Shown one piece after another: positions 1-10,573 of a stretch of 64,000 bases of DNA. Source of the DNA: Heloderma charlesbogerti (Eukaryota; Chordata; Lepidosauria; Squamata; Helodermatidae). The stretch spans positions 62,001 to 126,000 of the forward strand of contig JANEZZ010000807.1 of NCBI GenBank assembly GCA_026122225.1. Reading direction: 5' to 3'. Each line of letters opens with the position of its first letter. Within the stretch, counting starts at the first letter, position 1. A program made the position numbers and the translations under genes. The notes below the pieces were generated by a model. It saw only the letters and a program-made list of their open reading frames with translations. It was not told where the DNA came from and did not search any database.

Positions 1-428
1 GCTGCAGGATCTCAAACATAATTTACCTTCCTAGGCCAATAATTTCAAGGTGATAGATCTGTAAAACTAGCTGACGAAGAGATGGTGGGAGAGGTTCCAG
101 GTGGGAGAGGTTCCACGTTAAAGCATCACAGATTAAAAATTTCACTGGGAAAGAAAAACATTGGAGAAGCATGTAGAGCTCTAGTGTGGTCTATGCAAGT
201 AGAACACCTGTCTTTGTAACGGAATAAATTATATCAGCAGGTAGATTACTTCAAAACTGATAATATTGTTTCTACCAACTTTATCTAGGGGAAGGAAAGA
301 AGTGTGTTGCTTGGGGCAGAAATGAAAAGTCATGTTTTCAACTCTAAATTTTTATATCAGGGTGCTTCCAGGCAGACGTATGGCTCCTTGCACTACATTA
401 CGCCACTATTCCATCCTGAACGGATTTT
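1..428. other. No gene recognised
   Basis: AT-rich sequence with no coding pattern or repeat family I can name. It flanks the L2 fragment that follows. Confidence 0.5.
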
Positions 429-716
429 TTGTGGAAAGGAAAAAAATGGGGGAAGAAGTGGGAAAACACAGGAGCATTGCAAATGATATACCAACTACGC
501 CCTTATCTGGACAGCATTAGCCTAGCTACGGTTATCCATGCTCTGATAACCTCTCGTCTGGATTACTGCAATGTGTTGTATGTGGGGCTGCCTTTGAAAA
601 TGGTCCAGAAACTTCGGCTAGTCCAAAATAGGGCAGCAAGACTGTTAACAGGGACTGGCCAACGAGATCATATTATGCCAGTACTTTTCCAGCTGAACTG
701 ACTGCCAGTCCATTTC
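429..716 (+). mobile_element. L2-like LINE fragment (RT C-terminal part)
   Basis: The plus strand encodes a run closely matching the C-terminal third of the L2 reverse-transcriptase protein found intact at 18470-18690 and 59390-59600 (key run TSRLDYCN, then [13 protein letters not shown]). It is truncated at both ends and has a stop where the longer copies read on. At its right end it is cut off by LTR sequence. It is a dead fragment. Confidence 0.8.
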
Positions 717-1079
717 TACCATGCTCCTGAAAGCTGCAATAAACTGTGTAAGCTGGGAGACCCAACCTGATTGAAAAGAAAAGAAGATATTGGAATAACT
801 GTCTTAAAAAACAGTGAAATCTGTGTAGCTGGCTGGCTGATGCTGTCAGTGATGTTACAACTTTAAGACTGTTTTCCTGTTTGAGACCCCAGTGAAGAAA
901 GCTGACCCGAGTTATTTGTTGCCCGTGCCAAAGCAAGAATTTGGCTGCCCTGTACCTCATCATGTCTCTCTGAGTCTGGGTTCTGCAACAGGAAGTTATT
1001 CCGGCCATAAAGCCCGCATGTTAATAAAGAACTCTTTTTCCTTCACTCCGTGGTCTCTCTGACTCTGATTTCTGCAACA
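717..1079 (+). repeat. Composite LTR, 3' portion
   Basis: Bases 717-986 match 3317-3566 and carry AATAAA near 738. Bases 987-1079 match the end of the 3' LTR at 13285-13374, with AATAAA near 1023 and a terminal TGCAACA. The two halves belong to different LTR types joined at 986/987. The primer-binding site follows four bases after the end. Confidence 0.65.
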
Positions 1080-1083
1080 TAAA

Positions 1084-1101
1084 TGGTGCCGTGACTCGGA
1101 T
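1084..1101 (+). other. Primer-binding site for tRNA-His
   Basis: TGGTGCCGTGACTCGGAT is complementary to the 3' end of tRNA-His, the primer used by the ERV-H-type gammaretrovirus-like group. It lies just after the LTR end at 1079, which fixes the plus-strand orientation of ERV1. Confidence 0.85.
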
Positions 1102-1343
1102 TGTGGCAGGCACTGAGACAGAGAGGTGGCAGTTGCCTGTTCTTAATCGCTGTGCCGGGAGGGAGAGCTCGGCGCACACCTCCCTTTCTTGGCGCCACCG
1201 ACCTTTTTGTCGGGTGAACGGGAGAAAGCCTGCGCCAGGACTGCCTAAACGGCTGCGAGCGTCAAGAGAACCCCAGTAAGCGGAGGAAGGAACCTGAGCC
1301 CTGCCCACAATGAAGTTGAAATTGAGTTGAAACCCACGTTAAA

Positions 1344-1475
1344 GCCTTCAGGATATAGGCAAGTATATGAGGATGAAACTGGGCCCTGCCTTTAGGATAA
1401 AGGCAAGTGTATGAGGTTGAAATTGGGCCCTGCCTTTAGGAGAAAGGCAAGTGTAAGTATATGTATACAAGGGGA
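1344..1475 (+). repeat. 44-bp tandem repeat in ERV1 leader
   Basis: Nearly three copies of a unit beginning GCCTTYAGGAT start at 1344, 1388 and 1432. It is untranslated leader between the primer site and gag. No function can be read from it. Confidence 0.7.
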
Positions 1476-1791
1476 ACCCACCCAGTTGGGGTGGAAGGGG
1501 GACTTTATCACTCCCCGAGCAAGCCCTAGTACTCAGCAAGGTGCTGAGGAAACTGCTTCGCTCTAGTGGAAAAAGTGGGATAGTGGGAGGCAGGAACGTA
1601 TAAATGAAGTGATAAAAGATTGTGTGAGTGGCTACTGCGGTTTCTGTCGCATACTGTTGATTGTCCGGGTGCCCAGGCCAGTAGCGAAGTGCGTGGTGTA
1701 AAAATTCCTCTTGTGTCGGTCAGTGAGACCCCTTACTCGCTGACCAATCCCCTTCCCTCTTTGTGTCTGTCTTCATTTTAAAGGGGAGGTC

Positions 1792-2150
1792 ATGGGAGGT
1801 GGGGGAAGCAAGACTTGCACCCCCTTGGGATGTATGTTAAAAAAATTTCAAAAAAGGATTCAGTGGAGATTATGGTGACCCTCCCATGGACCCCCAGCGG
1901 CTGCGAACATTGTGTGAGGTAGAATGGCCTTCCTTTGGTGTAGGATGGCCTAGTGAGGGTTCTTTAAAGCCCGGTAAAATTAGCCGTGTATATTCTGTAG
2001 TAATTGGAGAGCCTGGACACCCTGATCAGTTTCCCTATATAGACTCCTAAGATTCTGTAGTCCGAACCTCTCCCCCGTGGCCAAAGAAAGACCTAGAACT
2101 CTTTGCGTGTGTGGGGATGCCCGTCCCTTGATTTTGATGGGCCCTGAGCA
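1792..2150 (+). pseudogene. ERV1 gag matrix remnant
   Basis: An ATG at 1792 opens a frame beginning M-G-G-G-G-S-K, a typical myristoylated retroviral matrix start. Downstream text in shifted frames still resembles a gammaretroviral matrix domain (tryptophan- and proline-rich stretches around 1880-2090). At least one frameshift lies near 1830, and stops follow. It is a broken gag N-terminus. Confidence 0.55.
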
Positions 2151-3316
2151 TGCAGCCAGAGGAGCAGTATGATTGCTGGATCTGCGCCATCATGCCCTAC
2201 CATGCAAGAAGTGTTTCCCAGTCATTGTGTTAAATTGCAAAGAAAGTTTGTTGTGTATATTTTATGATTTCTTAGATATCATAAAATATATGTGATATTT
2301 GCAGATGTTTTTATTGTTAGTTGCAACTCCAAATGATACTGAGTGTGGTTCCCAATGGTTGACAGGGGCAAAGACAGAGACAAGTAGAGAAAGACAGAGA
2401 GATAGAGAAAGTGGCAGACAGATAGAGAAGGGGAAAAAGAGGCTATCCCAAATGTGCGTCATTGGGACTAATGTAGGGCAGAAAAGTTTAAGTAAGTGAG
2501 TTTAACTTGCAGAGAAGACAAGTGAAAAGACAAGGCTGGTGCATGGAGCAGAGAGTTTTATGTAGAAAGTTTGAAAAATAATCTGCAATACAGGCAGATC
2601 AGCAAGAAAGAGAAGCAGCGTGCAAGACCTCTAGCATAGTTATTGCTGACAGCTTTAGGAGCTGTCAGGCAGAAGGATTCAGAATGGAGAGAGGAAACAA
2701 CAAAAAGCTCAAGGCCGAGCTGAGAAAAGAACAAGATCTGAGGCTGTTAATTAGAAAAATGTTGCAGGACATTCTGGCTTTTAACGCAACGTGGGAGTGT
2801 GAAGGCGAAGAAGTAGCTGTTAGCCTAGTGTGCCTGGAGGGGGGGCAGGAAAATTGCCCACAACGTTCTGAGTTGTGCAACATCATCACCTCGCCTAATT
2901 GGGATGAAATCCCTAAGAAATGGAAACTGAAAATGAAGACCCAGAAGATGAAGGCGCAAAATGGAATAAAGGTGAAGAATCAGCCCCCAGGGCACAGGCT
3001 AGACCCCTCTTCGAGTGGAAAGTGCGCCATAGGACCGTCCCAAGGCAGAATGAAGCGGAGAGACCATGTTGAAGATCTCTGTCAAGGTAACCATGTTTAG
3101 CTTTAAACTGTCCTAGAATTTCATAGAGCCTGTAGATACTGACCATCAGCTATATGATTTCTGAAGAGCGTAACCGTTAAGCTTTTGCCGTGGGATTCCC
3201 TGCAATGAAGAAATCTCACTGATTTGAGTGTCCAGTGTTACACTGCCTGAGTGTGTGTGCTGAAGAGACCGAGAAACCAGACAGCATGTTCCTGGCCAAG
3301 CCAAAATCACGCTACT
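2151..3316 (+). other. Unrecognised stretch with a 138-codon open frame
   Basis: An open frame at 2684-3100 is lysine- and glutamate-rich (pairs such as ELRKEQDLR) and matches no family I recognise. Overlapping text around 2930-3060 in another frame is acidic, then proline- and arginine-rich, as retroviral gag linkers can be. It could be part of ERV1 or of the LTR element that ends at 3566. No function is assigned. Confidence 0.3.
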
Positions 3317-3566
3317 ACCATGCTCCTGGAAGCTGCAATAAACTGTTTAAGCTGGGAGACCCAACCTGATTGAGAAGAAAAGAAGATATTGGAGCAACTG
3401 TCTTGAAAAACAGTGAGATCTGTGTAGCTGGCTGGCTGACGCTGTCAGTGATGTTACAACTTTAAATTAAGACTGTTTTCGTGTTTGAGACCCCAGCGAA
3501 GAAAGCTGACCGGAGTTAGCAGCCAAAGCAAAGATTTGGCTGTCCTGTACCTCACCATGTCCTGTT
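3317..3566 (+). repeat. Second copy of the 717-965 LTR-type sequence
   Basis: Direct repeat of 717-965, close to identical apart from scattered substitutions and a small insertion near 3465. It has the same AATAAA context at its left end. The pair could be the LTRs of a short element lying between them or two dispersed copies. Bases 3567-3691, up to ERV2, show nothing recognisable. Confidence 0.6.
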
Positions 3567-3691
3567 TTGAGCTTGGAATTTACAAATACAAACAAACTGG
3601 GAAGCTTGCCTTTGAAGTCCTGCAAATCACCCCACCGCCTCCCCGAAGATTAATGGCTGCCTGAAGAATGCAAGTCTAAGGCGATGCCCAT

Positions 3692-4053
3692 TGTTAGATA
3701 AAAAGTTCTTGCTTCTGGTTTAGAAGAAAAGGATGCCAGGCAGGCAGCAGTGGATCCAACACTATTGTATTGAAACGTTTTGCAAAATGGGTGCAGGGCA
3801 GTCTGGACCCCGAGACACGTGTGCAAAAGCCTGTTATACCATATCACTTCGATTGTTCTTGCCAGTAACCAATAAACAGTCAGTACATCAGCTTACCAAG
3901 TCAATAGCCAATAAACAGTCAGTATCAGCTTACCAAGCCGTTAGTCATGAGCGCGTCAGTATGGTTCCCTTTTTGCTCCGCCCACATTTTTCCCGCCACT
4001 CGGGCTCCTACGTAACTGAGGCGCCAACGGTTATGGAGTCTCTTTTTCTAACA
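3692..4053 (-). repeat. ERV2 3' LTR
   Basis: A 362-bp copy with TG...CA ends in minus orientation. The adjacent plus-strand pyrimidine run at 4054-4066 is the polypurine tract on the coding strand. Confidence 0.85.
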
Positions 4054-4091
4054 ATTCCCTCCTTTAAGTCCTTACTCACGTCTTAAAGCGT

Positions 4092-5173
4092 TTAAAATGG
4101 AGCCTCTTTATTGGTACAATAAAGCAAGAGCATCTGTTTTGACAGAGCGGTTTTTATTAATCGCTGGGATAAGCCTCTAACACAGGGGATAATGCAGCAA
4201 CCAAATAATACCAGAACTCCTACTACCACTACAAGTGAGATAAGGATTGAGGCTGCTAGGTGCTTCCATTTTCCAAACCACTTTTCTAGCCAGGCGGTCA
4301 CGGGGTTGTTAATTTCTGAATTCTCAGCTAACTCTCGGATAAGGCGGTGAGGCCCCGCAAGGCCCTTGTTACTGTCTGTCTGGAGCAGTGTTGTTAGGGA
4401 TGAAGGTGCAACATCGCCCACCTAGCATAACACATACCCCTCCTTTTTCTGCTAACATCATATCAAGAACACACCGATTTTCCTAGGCCATTTGGCTAGT
4501 GGCATCTATTTGCTCAGCCAATCCCTTTACAGCATCACGGGTGTAGTTTATTGAGAGTCTGGCACTCCTCTTCTCCCCACGCGTCAGGGTGTTGGAACAA
4601 GCGGATCACACAGGTGAGGAGGGAAGGAGCATCTCACCCCAGAGGAAAAGGCATCACTCTCGCTACCGATCTTCCTGCAGCACAAACAAAACAGTCAGAC
4701 TTATTTAAGGACTTGGCGGTACACTTTACCTATTTTAACCACAAATTATCAGTCTCTTTTGGTACTGGGATCCCTAGTCTGGCTTTCCAGGGACGCTTTT
4801 CCACCTCAGGAATTTGCACCAAAGGTGGTTTGGGAGACGCAGGTGGTCGAGGGTCTCTTTTGACGGGGATTAGTTTACCTTCTTTTCCTTTTGCCTTCCG
4901 TATTAGCTGATTGACGGTTTGGTGAACCTGTGATGGACTCCACTCACCTAACCCCCATTGAGAAATAGTCCTCACACTCCCTGGTTCTGGTAGCTCCCCT
5001 CTGCGGAGGCAAACTGTGCTACGTACTGGTAGAGTGCCTCTCTTTTCACCAGTGTAAAGTGGCTTAATCAATTGTACTTTATTATTTACCCCTATTACAA
5101 GTGGTGGATTTCTTGGACTTATAGTACTCCGCTCCCAAAGAGGACCTATAGAATGCCTCTCCCCAGTGCCCAT
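4092..5173 (-). pseudogene. env: ERV2 env (surface and transmembrane) remnant
   Basis: The C-terminal part at 4092-4421 has a long hydrophobic membrane span (ILISLVVVVGVLVLFGCC) and a short cytoplasmic tail. This is the transmembrane subunit of a retroviral envelope. Just upstream on the minus strand, 4434-4408 encodes the CX6CC disulfide motif diagnostic of gamma-type transmembrane subunits. A CXXC motif (CFVC) near 4700 fits the surface subunit. The frame at 4730-5173 looks like the surface-subunit N-terminal half. Frameshifts, stops and a large internal deletion between the surface and transmembrane parts make it non-functional. The call rests on motifs and position before the LTR. Confidence 0.7.
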
Positions 5174-5229
5174 TTTCTTGGCAACAGCTCCTTGTTGCCC
5201 CGGCTGTTATGCAGGAGAGCAACATCAGG

Positions 5230-6730
5230 ATCCACAGCCACTTTATTTTAACAATAGTGGTTATGTTATCAAGCCCGATTGAGTCGGATCCTGGCCTTTC
5301 TTAGGTGCTGAGATTTATAAACAAGAGGCGATTGTGGCTCCTGGATGGCTTCTTCGCCTGTGTCCCTGGCAGCTTCCGGTGGGGTGCCAGGGAGCAGAGG
5401 ACCGTTGCCCGTGTCCTCCTGTTCTCTCCGGGTGACAGGAGGAGGCAGGGGTCATCTAAATGGCTCCAATCGACTGCAATGTGTCTATTTGCTAGAACCT
5501 ACAAGTTTTATACATGAATGGCTGGTTGGTCCCACTAGGTAGGGCCCTTCCCACCCTTCCTTTAAAGCTTCTTTATTTTATTTTTTCAGCAATACTTTAT
5601 CTCCCGGTTGGAAGAGATGGATGGGGGCATCCAGCGGCAATCTCTGGAACGGGACAGAGTAGGCTCATAGCTGTGAAAGAACAGACTGTAGAGAAGTCAA
5701 CTGGCCCCTTAACATTTGATCTCCCATCTCCCATTTGACCTCCTCCCTCCTTCCGCAGTGTACCCGAGGCAGGAATCCAAACATTAGCTCAAAGGGGGAC
5801 AGCTTTATGTCTTTTCTTGGCATTTTTTGAAACTTTGTTAGGGCTATTGGCAGAGCCTCAACCCAAGTGAGTCTTACCCCTTGCTGGAACTTGGTTAGAG
5901 TCTCCTTGAGACTCTGATTGGTTCTTTCAACCTGTCCACTCGCCTGGGGTCTCCAGGGGCAATGTAAGTGCCACTCTACCCCCAGGGCTCGTGCCAACCC
6001 TTGCGTAACAGCTGAGGTGAAATGTGAGCCCTGGTCGGACTCTATAACTTCGGGCAGGGAGAACCGGGGCACCACCTCCTGTAACAACTTAGCAACTACA
6101 GTTTTTGCTTGACAGTTTCTGCATGGGAACGCTTTTACCCACCCCATCATTTGACACACTGTTACAAGCAAATACCTGTAACCCCTACACGGTGGCATTT
6201 CAGCAAAATCAATCTGTACCCTCTGGAAGGGATAGTATGCCCATGGTCGCCCTCCTTTTGGTGGAGGGGGTGCCCTGGGGGAGTTAGTTTCTGGCAGACC
6301 TTGCAGGTTGCGGCTAGTCGATAGGTGCGTACAGTTAGGCCAGGAGAGACAAATAGCCTCTTGCAATAGTCCATCATGGCTGATGCCCCAGGGTGTCTAA
6401 GAGAATGATGCACTTGTTCTAGGATAGCTCCCTGCAGGGTCTGCGGGAGAAGCAGTCTTCTATCCGTCATCTGGATCCATTTATTGTCGCGGGGGCTCAC
6501 TTTGTGTCCTTGTGCCATTTGCAACTCAGAGGGGGAGTATGTGGGGTGCTCTTCCCTTCTGGGTAAGACAAGGAATGTCCCTTGGATTTCTTCCTTGGCT
6601 GCTCTCTTTGCGGCCTCATCTGCCCTTTGATTTCCCCGCTTCCACTTTTCTTCTCTCTCCCTTCCATGGGCTCGGACGTGGATAACAGCTACTTGCAAGG
6701 GTAGTTGGAGGGCATCTAGAAGGCCCACTA
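5230..6730 (-). pseudogene. pol: ERV2 pol: integrase region
   Basis: The minus strand encodes the end of RNase H, then an HHCC zinc domain (LEQVHHSLRHPG ... CKVC, about 6280-6440). The catalytic core follows at 6366-5665, with the first Asp in IDFAEMP, the second in ESDQGSHF and the Glu in GQVERTNQ, the DDE triad of retroviral integrase. The C-terminal domain continues in shifted frames to about 5230 (VGPTS-like strand near 5540). The product would splice proviral DNA into the host genome. There are frame breaks around 6300 and 5640, so it is inactive. Confidence 0.85.
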
Positions 6731-7204
6731 TTAAGCCGCCATTGGCTACCGGGGATCCATTTGCTGTAAGGAATCCCCTCTCCTTCTACAGTTGCCAGTG
6801 AGCATGCACAACGGCAAAGGCGTTTTTGCTGTCGGTGTACTCGCTTCCCTTTGCCTGCTTGCAGGGCTCTTGTTAAGGCTACTAACTCAGCGGATTGGGC
6901 GGAGAAATGAGGAGGCAGTCGTTCTTCGTGTACAGTCTCGTCTTGGGTAACGACAGCCGCTCCTGTGTAACGCTTTCCATCTAACATGTAAGACCCATCT
7001 ACAAACAGATCTTCGGCTCCCTCTATTGGTTCATCTTCAAGATCTGGCCGGCCTTTGGTGTCTAGGTCTAGTACTTCGAGGCAATCATGATCTGGGAGCC
7101 CCAGTCTACTTGTGCCCTGTATTGTCAGCAGCAGTGTGGCGATATCGACTTGGATTTGGTATGGCCAGGGCAGGTGGCGACACAAGGGCAGCTTTGAGAC
7201 TGAG
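6731..7204 (-). pseudogene. pol: ERV2 pol: RT connection and RNase H
   Basis: The minus-strand frame starts in the RT connection region (SLKAAL, near 7190) and enters RNase H. There it carries the first catalytic Asp in DLFVDGSYM and the Glu-containing helix SAQSAELVALTRAL. A frameshift near 6850 displaces the rest; the later part (NQRADEAAKRAA) lies within 6600-6660 in another frame. The polymerase palm and fingers expected upstream are absent. RNase H would degrade the RNA strand of the hybrid during reverse transcription. Confidence 0.8.
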
Positions 7205-7590
7205 GAAAAGCTTATTTATTTCTTTTTAGTCTATTTTCATTTATTTAATTTATCTTTTTGCAGCACCTTATATAGCGGTCGCGCCGTCTCCCCATCCATG
7301 TAGACAAGAGGGTGGGCAGCTGGCTGGGGTTGAGGCACATGGAGATCCACCCAGGAGGAGATTTTACATCTCACAGAGTTGCATTAGGGCAGGGCCCCTA
7401 GAGGTCTTTATCACCAATGCCCTCAAAGGCATCGTTGCCATGGAAGTTGTTGGCCCCAATGTCAGCAGAAGAGCTGGAATGGCTGATGGCACGCAGACTG
7501 ATGGAGCCCAGTTTGCTTGAGAACTTTGCAATAGACTCCCTGCTTCCATCAGGAGAATCCAAAAGAGGGGGAGCCTTTACTGCTTGCTGG
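7205..7590 (-). other. Non-retroviral segment replacing the RT catalytic domain
   Basis: Between the protease (ending near 7590) and the RT connection (starting near 7204) about 1 kb of RT is expected. Instead there are about 385 bp read on the minus strand as an open frame ending in FHGNDAFEGIGDKDL and a stop near 7401. Then comes about 130 bp of non-coding text and an A-rich end (7270-7205) with AATAAA-like motifs. The serine-rich peptide does not resemble RT. The layout of C-terminus, stop, 3' UTR-like stretch and A-rich tail suggests a captured cellular mRNA end. The source gene is not recognised. Confidence 0.45.
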
Positions 7591-7881
7591 CTGCTTAGTC
7601 AATAAGTCCCTTCTTAACAATGCCACCGGACAGGAGGGGGTACAGAGAAACGCGTGTTTTAGGTGTGTTTTCCTAACCTTGGTGAGCAAGGGATGAGAAA
7701 GGGGCACTCGGGTTGCCCTTCCCTCGACCCCCATTATGGTGGTAGATCCCCCACTTCCTGTTGGTGGCCTGCTAAGGGGGAGGATGGACAAGGCGGCCCC
7801 TGTATCTACAAGGGCATCGTAGGAGCGACCCCGAATTTTAATTTTGACCATGGGGTCCCCTCTTGCCTCGGAGACGGCCAA
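7549..7881 (-). pseudogene. pro: ERV2 protease
   Basis: A minus-strand frame carries ALVDTGAALSILP, the active-site loop of retroviral aspartic proteases (D-T-G). The family works as a homodimer that cleaves Gag-Pol. The normal protease end (LLRRDLLT) is followed directly by the foreign segment described at 7205-7590, so protease and polymerase are no longer joined. Confidence 0.85.
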
Positions 7882-8065
7882 GAGGGGGCCGGGCCCCTGT
7901 CTGTTCTAATCTCTTGTTCATACAATACTCTTTGCTCTTCCCCTCTACTTTCTTTCTCTTTCTGTTTTAGGGCTTCACAGTCTCGCTTTCAGTGTCCAAT
8001 CTTTTTACAGAAGGCACTGATCTTTTCCTAAGGGAGGCCCTTTTCTGTTTCCCTTTCCACCCTTC

Positions 8066-9121
8066 TTAACCCCTCCTTGCTCTGGCCTGAGAACGGCAGC
8101 GAGGAGTTTTGCTTGCCTCTTGTCTTTCATAAACTTTCTGAACTACCTCTAGTAAAACACTTAGGTCAGCCGCCAATCCTTTCTCAACCTTCTGCAACTT
8201 CTTTCTGATGTCTTGGCAACTATTTCCCATGAACTGAGTCGTGAGAATCCTTAAATTATTTGGGTCATTCAAGTCAACATCAGTATACTTGGAGAAGGCT
8301 TCCCTTAGCCTTCGGAGGAACACGGCAGGAGGCTCGTTTTTGTCTTGTTTTAAAGTCAGAACTTTTTGCAAATTGGGGGCCCTCTGCGCAGCTTGTCTCA
8401 TGCCTGCTAAAATGAGCCGAAAATATGGCATGCCTCTGCCTTTGTGCAGTGGTGGCTAGTCTCCGATCAGGCTGTCTTAAAGGCAACACCACTGCTATCT
8501 CATCTTCGGTCACAAGGGGGAGCTCCTCCCTAAGCTTGGCGCGCACGCCGGCAAGAATAGTCAGTTTCTGACTAAGGAAACAAGTGTTTAACAACATCTG
8601 TGTGTCGTCCCAGGTAGGATTGTGTGTGAGCCTCACATTTTCCATTAAGGACAACAATGGACCGGGGTCCTCCTCAAAGGGAGGATTGAACTGTTTCCAA
8701 TTGTACAGATCAGACGTCGTAAAGGGGACGTAAACAAACATTGTCCCCTGAGGGTGTTGGGCGATAGGATCGGGTACCTCTCTAATAGGGAAGGTCAATT
8801 TTACTGGTGGCTGAGGGTCCTTTCATAAATTGTAAATAGCCCTCCTTTGGTTTCCCCCTCTTTATCAGGCCCCCAAGCACCCTTCATCTCTTTAAAATCT
8901 TTCTCGAGGGCGTCCAAATGATCTTGGAGAGTGTCCTCGAACTCAGTCATAGACCCAATCTCAGAAAATTTTAACGGTTGCAACTCTTGGGCAGGCTCCC
9001 TTGGGGGAAATGGAGGCTGGGGCAGGCGTGGTCCCCTCCCGACAGCCGTCCTGTAGGGAGGAGGAAGCAACGGATCCTCGGGGGCCGTAGCTACCACCCT
9101 AGGTATTCCCTTCCTCATCAA
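8066..9121 (-). pseudogene. gag: ERV2 gag (p12-like, capsid, C-terminal part)
   Basis: Three overlapping minus-strand frames. 8801-9121 is proline-rich with LLPPPYRTA, a PPXY late-domain motif. 8280-8798 has YVPFTTSDLYNWK and THNPTWDD, hallmark capsid motifs of gammaretroviruses. 8066-8431 continues the capsid C-terminal domain (LREAFSKYTD) and a charged helix. It would form the virion shell. Frame changes near 8800 and 8430 break it. The zinc knuckle expected at 7890-8060 is not clear. Bases 9122-9869 are leader and degraded matrix. Confidence 0.85.
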
Positions 9122-9869
9122 TTTTTTTCTCAGTTATCACAGGGAGGGCCAAGGACATACATTTAACTACCCACGAGGCGGGCCTGCCACCGAGGGGTAC
9201 GCAAGTTGCCCATGAATCAATATAGCGGAACTGATCCCAACTTCCCCTCTGTGTTACTATTATACGCACAGCAGATACCAGGGTTGGGTCAAAAGACCCC
9301 TCGGGTGGCCATTTGGGTTCTAATACCGGCCATTCCTGGGCGCAAAGAAGGACAAGTCAATCCTTCGTCATCTTAGTTCCATAATCCTGCTTAAAATGTG
9401 ACCAGTTGCGCAAACAACACTCCAAGGGCGTATGGGACTCTTCCGTGAGCCTGGATTGGGACCCGCCCATGACGGTGGGATTTTACTCAACAAATCTCGC
9501 GCTTCACCCTCCTCTGACCCAGCCCATCGCCGAGACAAGGAAATGCAGATCGGGGCTTCTCACTCGCTTCGCCCGTAGGCGTCTCACACAATCACAAACA
9601 CACCACCGTCCCGCGTGTATCCCCTAAAGTAAGCTGTTTCACTTACCCCAAGGCCTCCTCTGTCCTGCCTGCAGCCGCGTCCAGCTGCCTATTGATCCAC
9701 TGCCGGTGCCAAAAAGGAGTGATCACATCTCCCTCTCCCTCTGGTGTTGGCCCCCAAGCGCCTCCGCCGCCGCTGTCATGAGGAGAAGGCAGTGTAAAAC
9801 AACTGCCTGTGGCCACTTCTCCTCCGCGGCCCCTCAGCTCAGCGCGAAGGGGACGCGCCCCGAAGCAGG

Positions 9870-9887
9870 ATCCGAGTCACGGCACCA
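9870..9887 (-). other. ERV2 primer-binding site (tRNA-His)
   Basis: The minus strand reads TGGTGCCGTGACTCGGAT, three bases from the LTR edge at 9891. It is the same primer as ERV1, so both belong to the tRNA-His group. Confidence 0.9.
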
Positions 9888-9890
9888 AAT

Positions 9891-10253
9891 TGTTAGATAA
9901 AAAGTTCTTGCTTCCAGTTTAGAAGAAAAGGATGCCAGGCAGGCAGCAGTGGATCCAACACTATTTTATTGAAACGTTTTGCAAAACGGGTGCAGGGCAG
10001 TCTGGACCCCGAGGCACGTGTGCAAAAGCCTTTTATACCATATCACTTCTATTGTTCTTGCCAGTAACCAATGAAACAGTCAGTACATCAGCTTACCAAG
10101 TCAATAGCCAATAAACAGTCAGTATCAGCTTACCAAGCCGTTAGTCATGAGCGCGTCAGTATGGTTCCCTTTTTGCTCCGCCTACATTTTTCCTGCCACT
10201 CGGGCTCCTACGTCACTGAGGCGCCAATGGTTATGGAGTCTCTTTTTCTAACA
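9891..10253 (-). repeat. ERV2 5' LTR
   Basis: A 363-bp partner of 3692-4053, in minus orientation. The 4 bases after it (CTAT) pair with CCAT before 3692. Confidence 0.88.
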
Positions 10254-10327
10254 CTATCACCCCCAGCGTCCTGAGTTTCGGCACTTTGCTTTCGTGTACC
10301 AGGTTGAGAGAGAAGAGAAGAAAAGAG

Positions 10328-10353
10328 GTGTGTGTGTGTGTGTGTGTGTGTGA
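10328..10353 (+). repeat. (TG)n microsatellite
   Basis: About 12 uninterrupted TG/GT units lie between ERV2 and the ERV1 capsid frame. Bases 10354-10573 show nothing recognisable. Confidence 0.95.
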
Positions 10354-10573
10354 TATTGTAAATCCCTGGCTAGCTTGTCCAGTGATAGATAACCCCGAGA
10401 GCTTTTCCCCTGACTTAGCCATGCAGTTTAAAACTGCCTTGTAGCTTTAAGTTTACCTTTGCAAAAGCGAGGGGATCATAGTCAATTAGCTCCTTCTCTC
10501 CTTGCAAAAGAGAAAGTTTTGTTGTTTTTAATGTTTTTAAAATAGCTTAAATTAAAATTTCTATGTTGACCCA

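Larger units (their letters stand above)
3692..10253 (-). mobile_element. ERV2: minus-strand gammaretrovirus-like provirus with paired LTRs
   Basis: LTRs at 3692-4053 and 9891-10253 differ at about 12 sites by eye (roughly 3%), so this is a fairly young insertion. They start TGTTAG and end TAACA. The flanks are CCAT on the left and CTAT on the right, a 4-bp target duplication with one mismatch, as expected for gammaretroviruses. Reading leftwards the order is primer site, gag, protease, a foreign segment, RNase H, integrase, env, purine tract (4054-4066) and LTR. All reading frames are broken. It interrupts ERV1. Confidence 0.85.
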
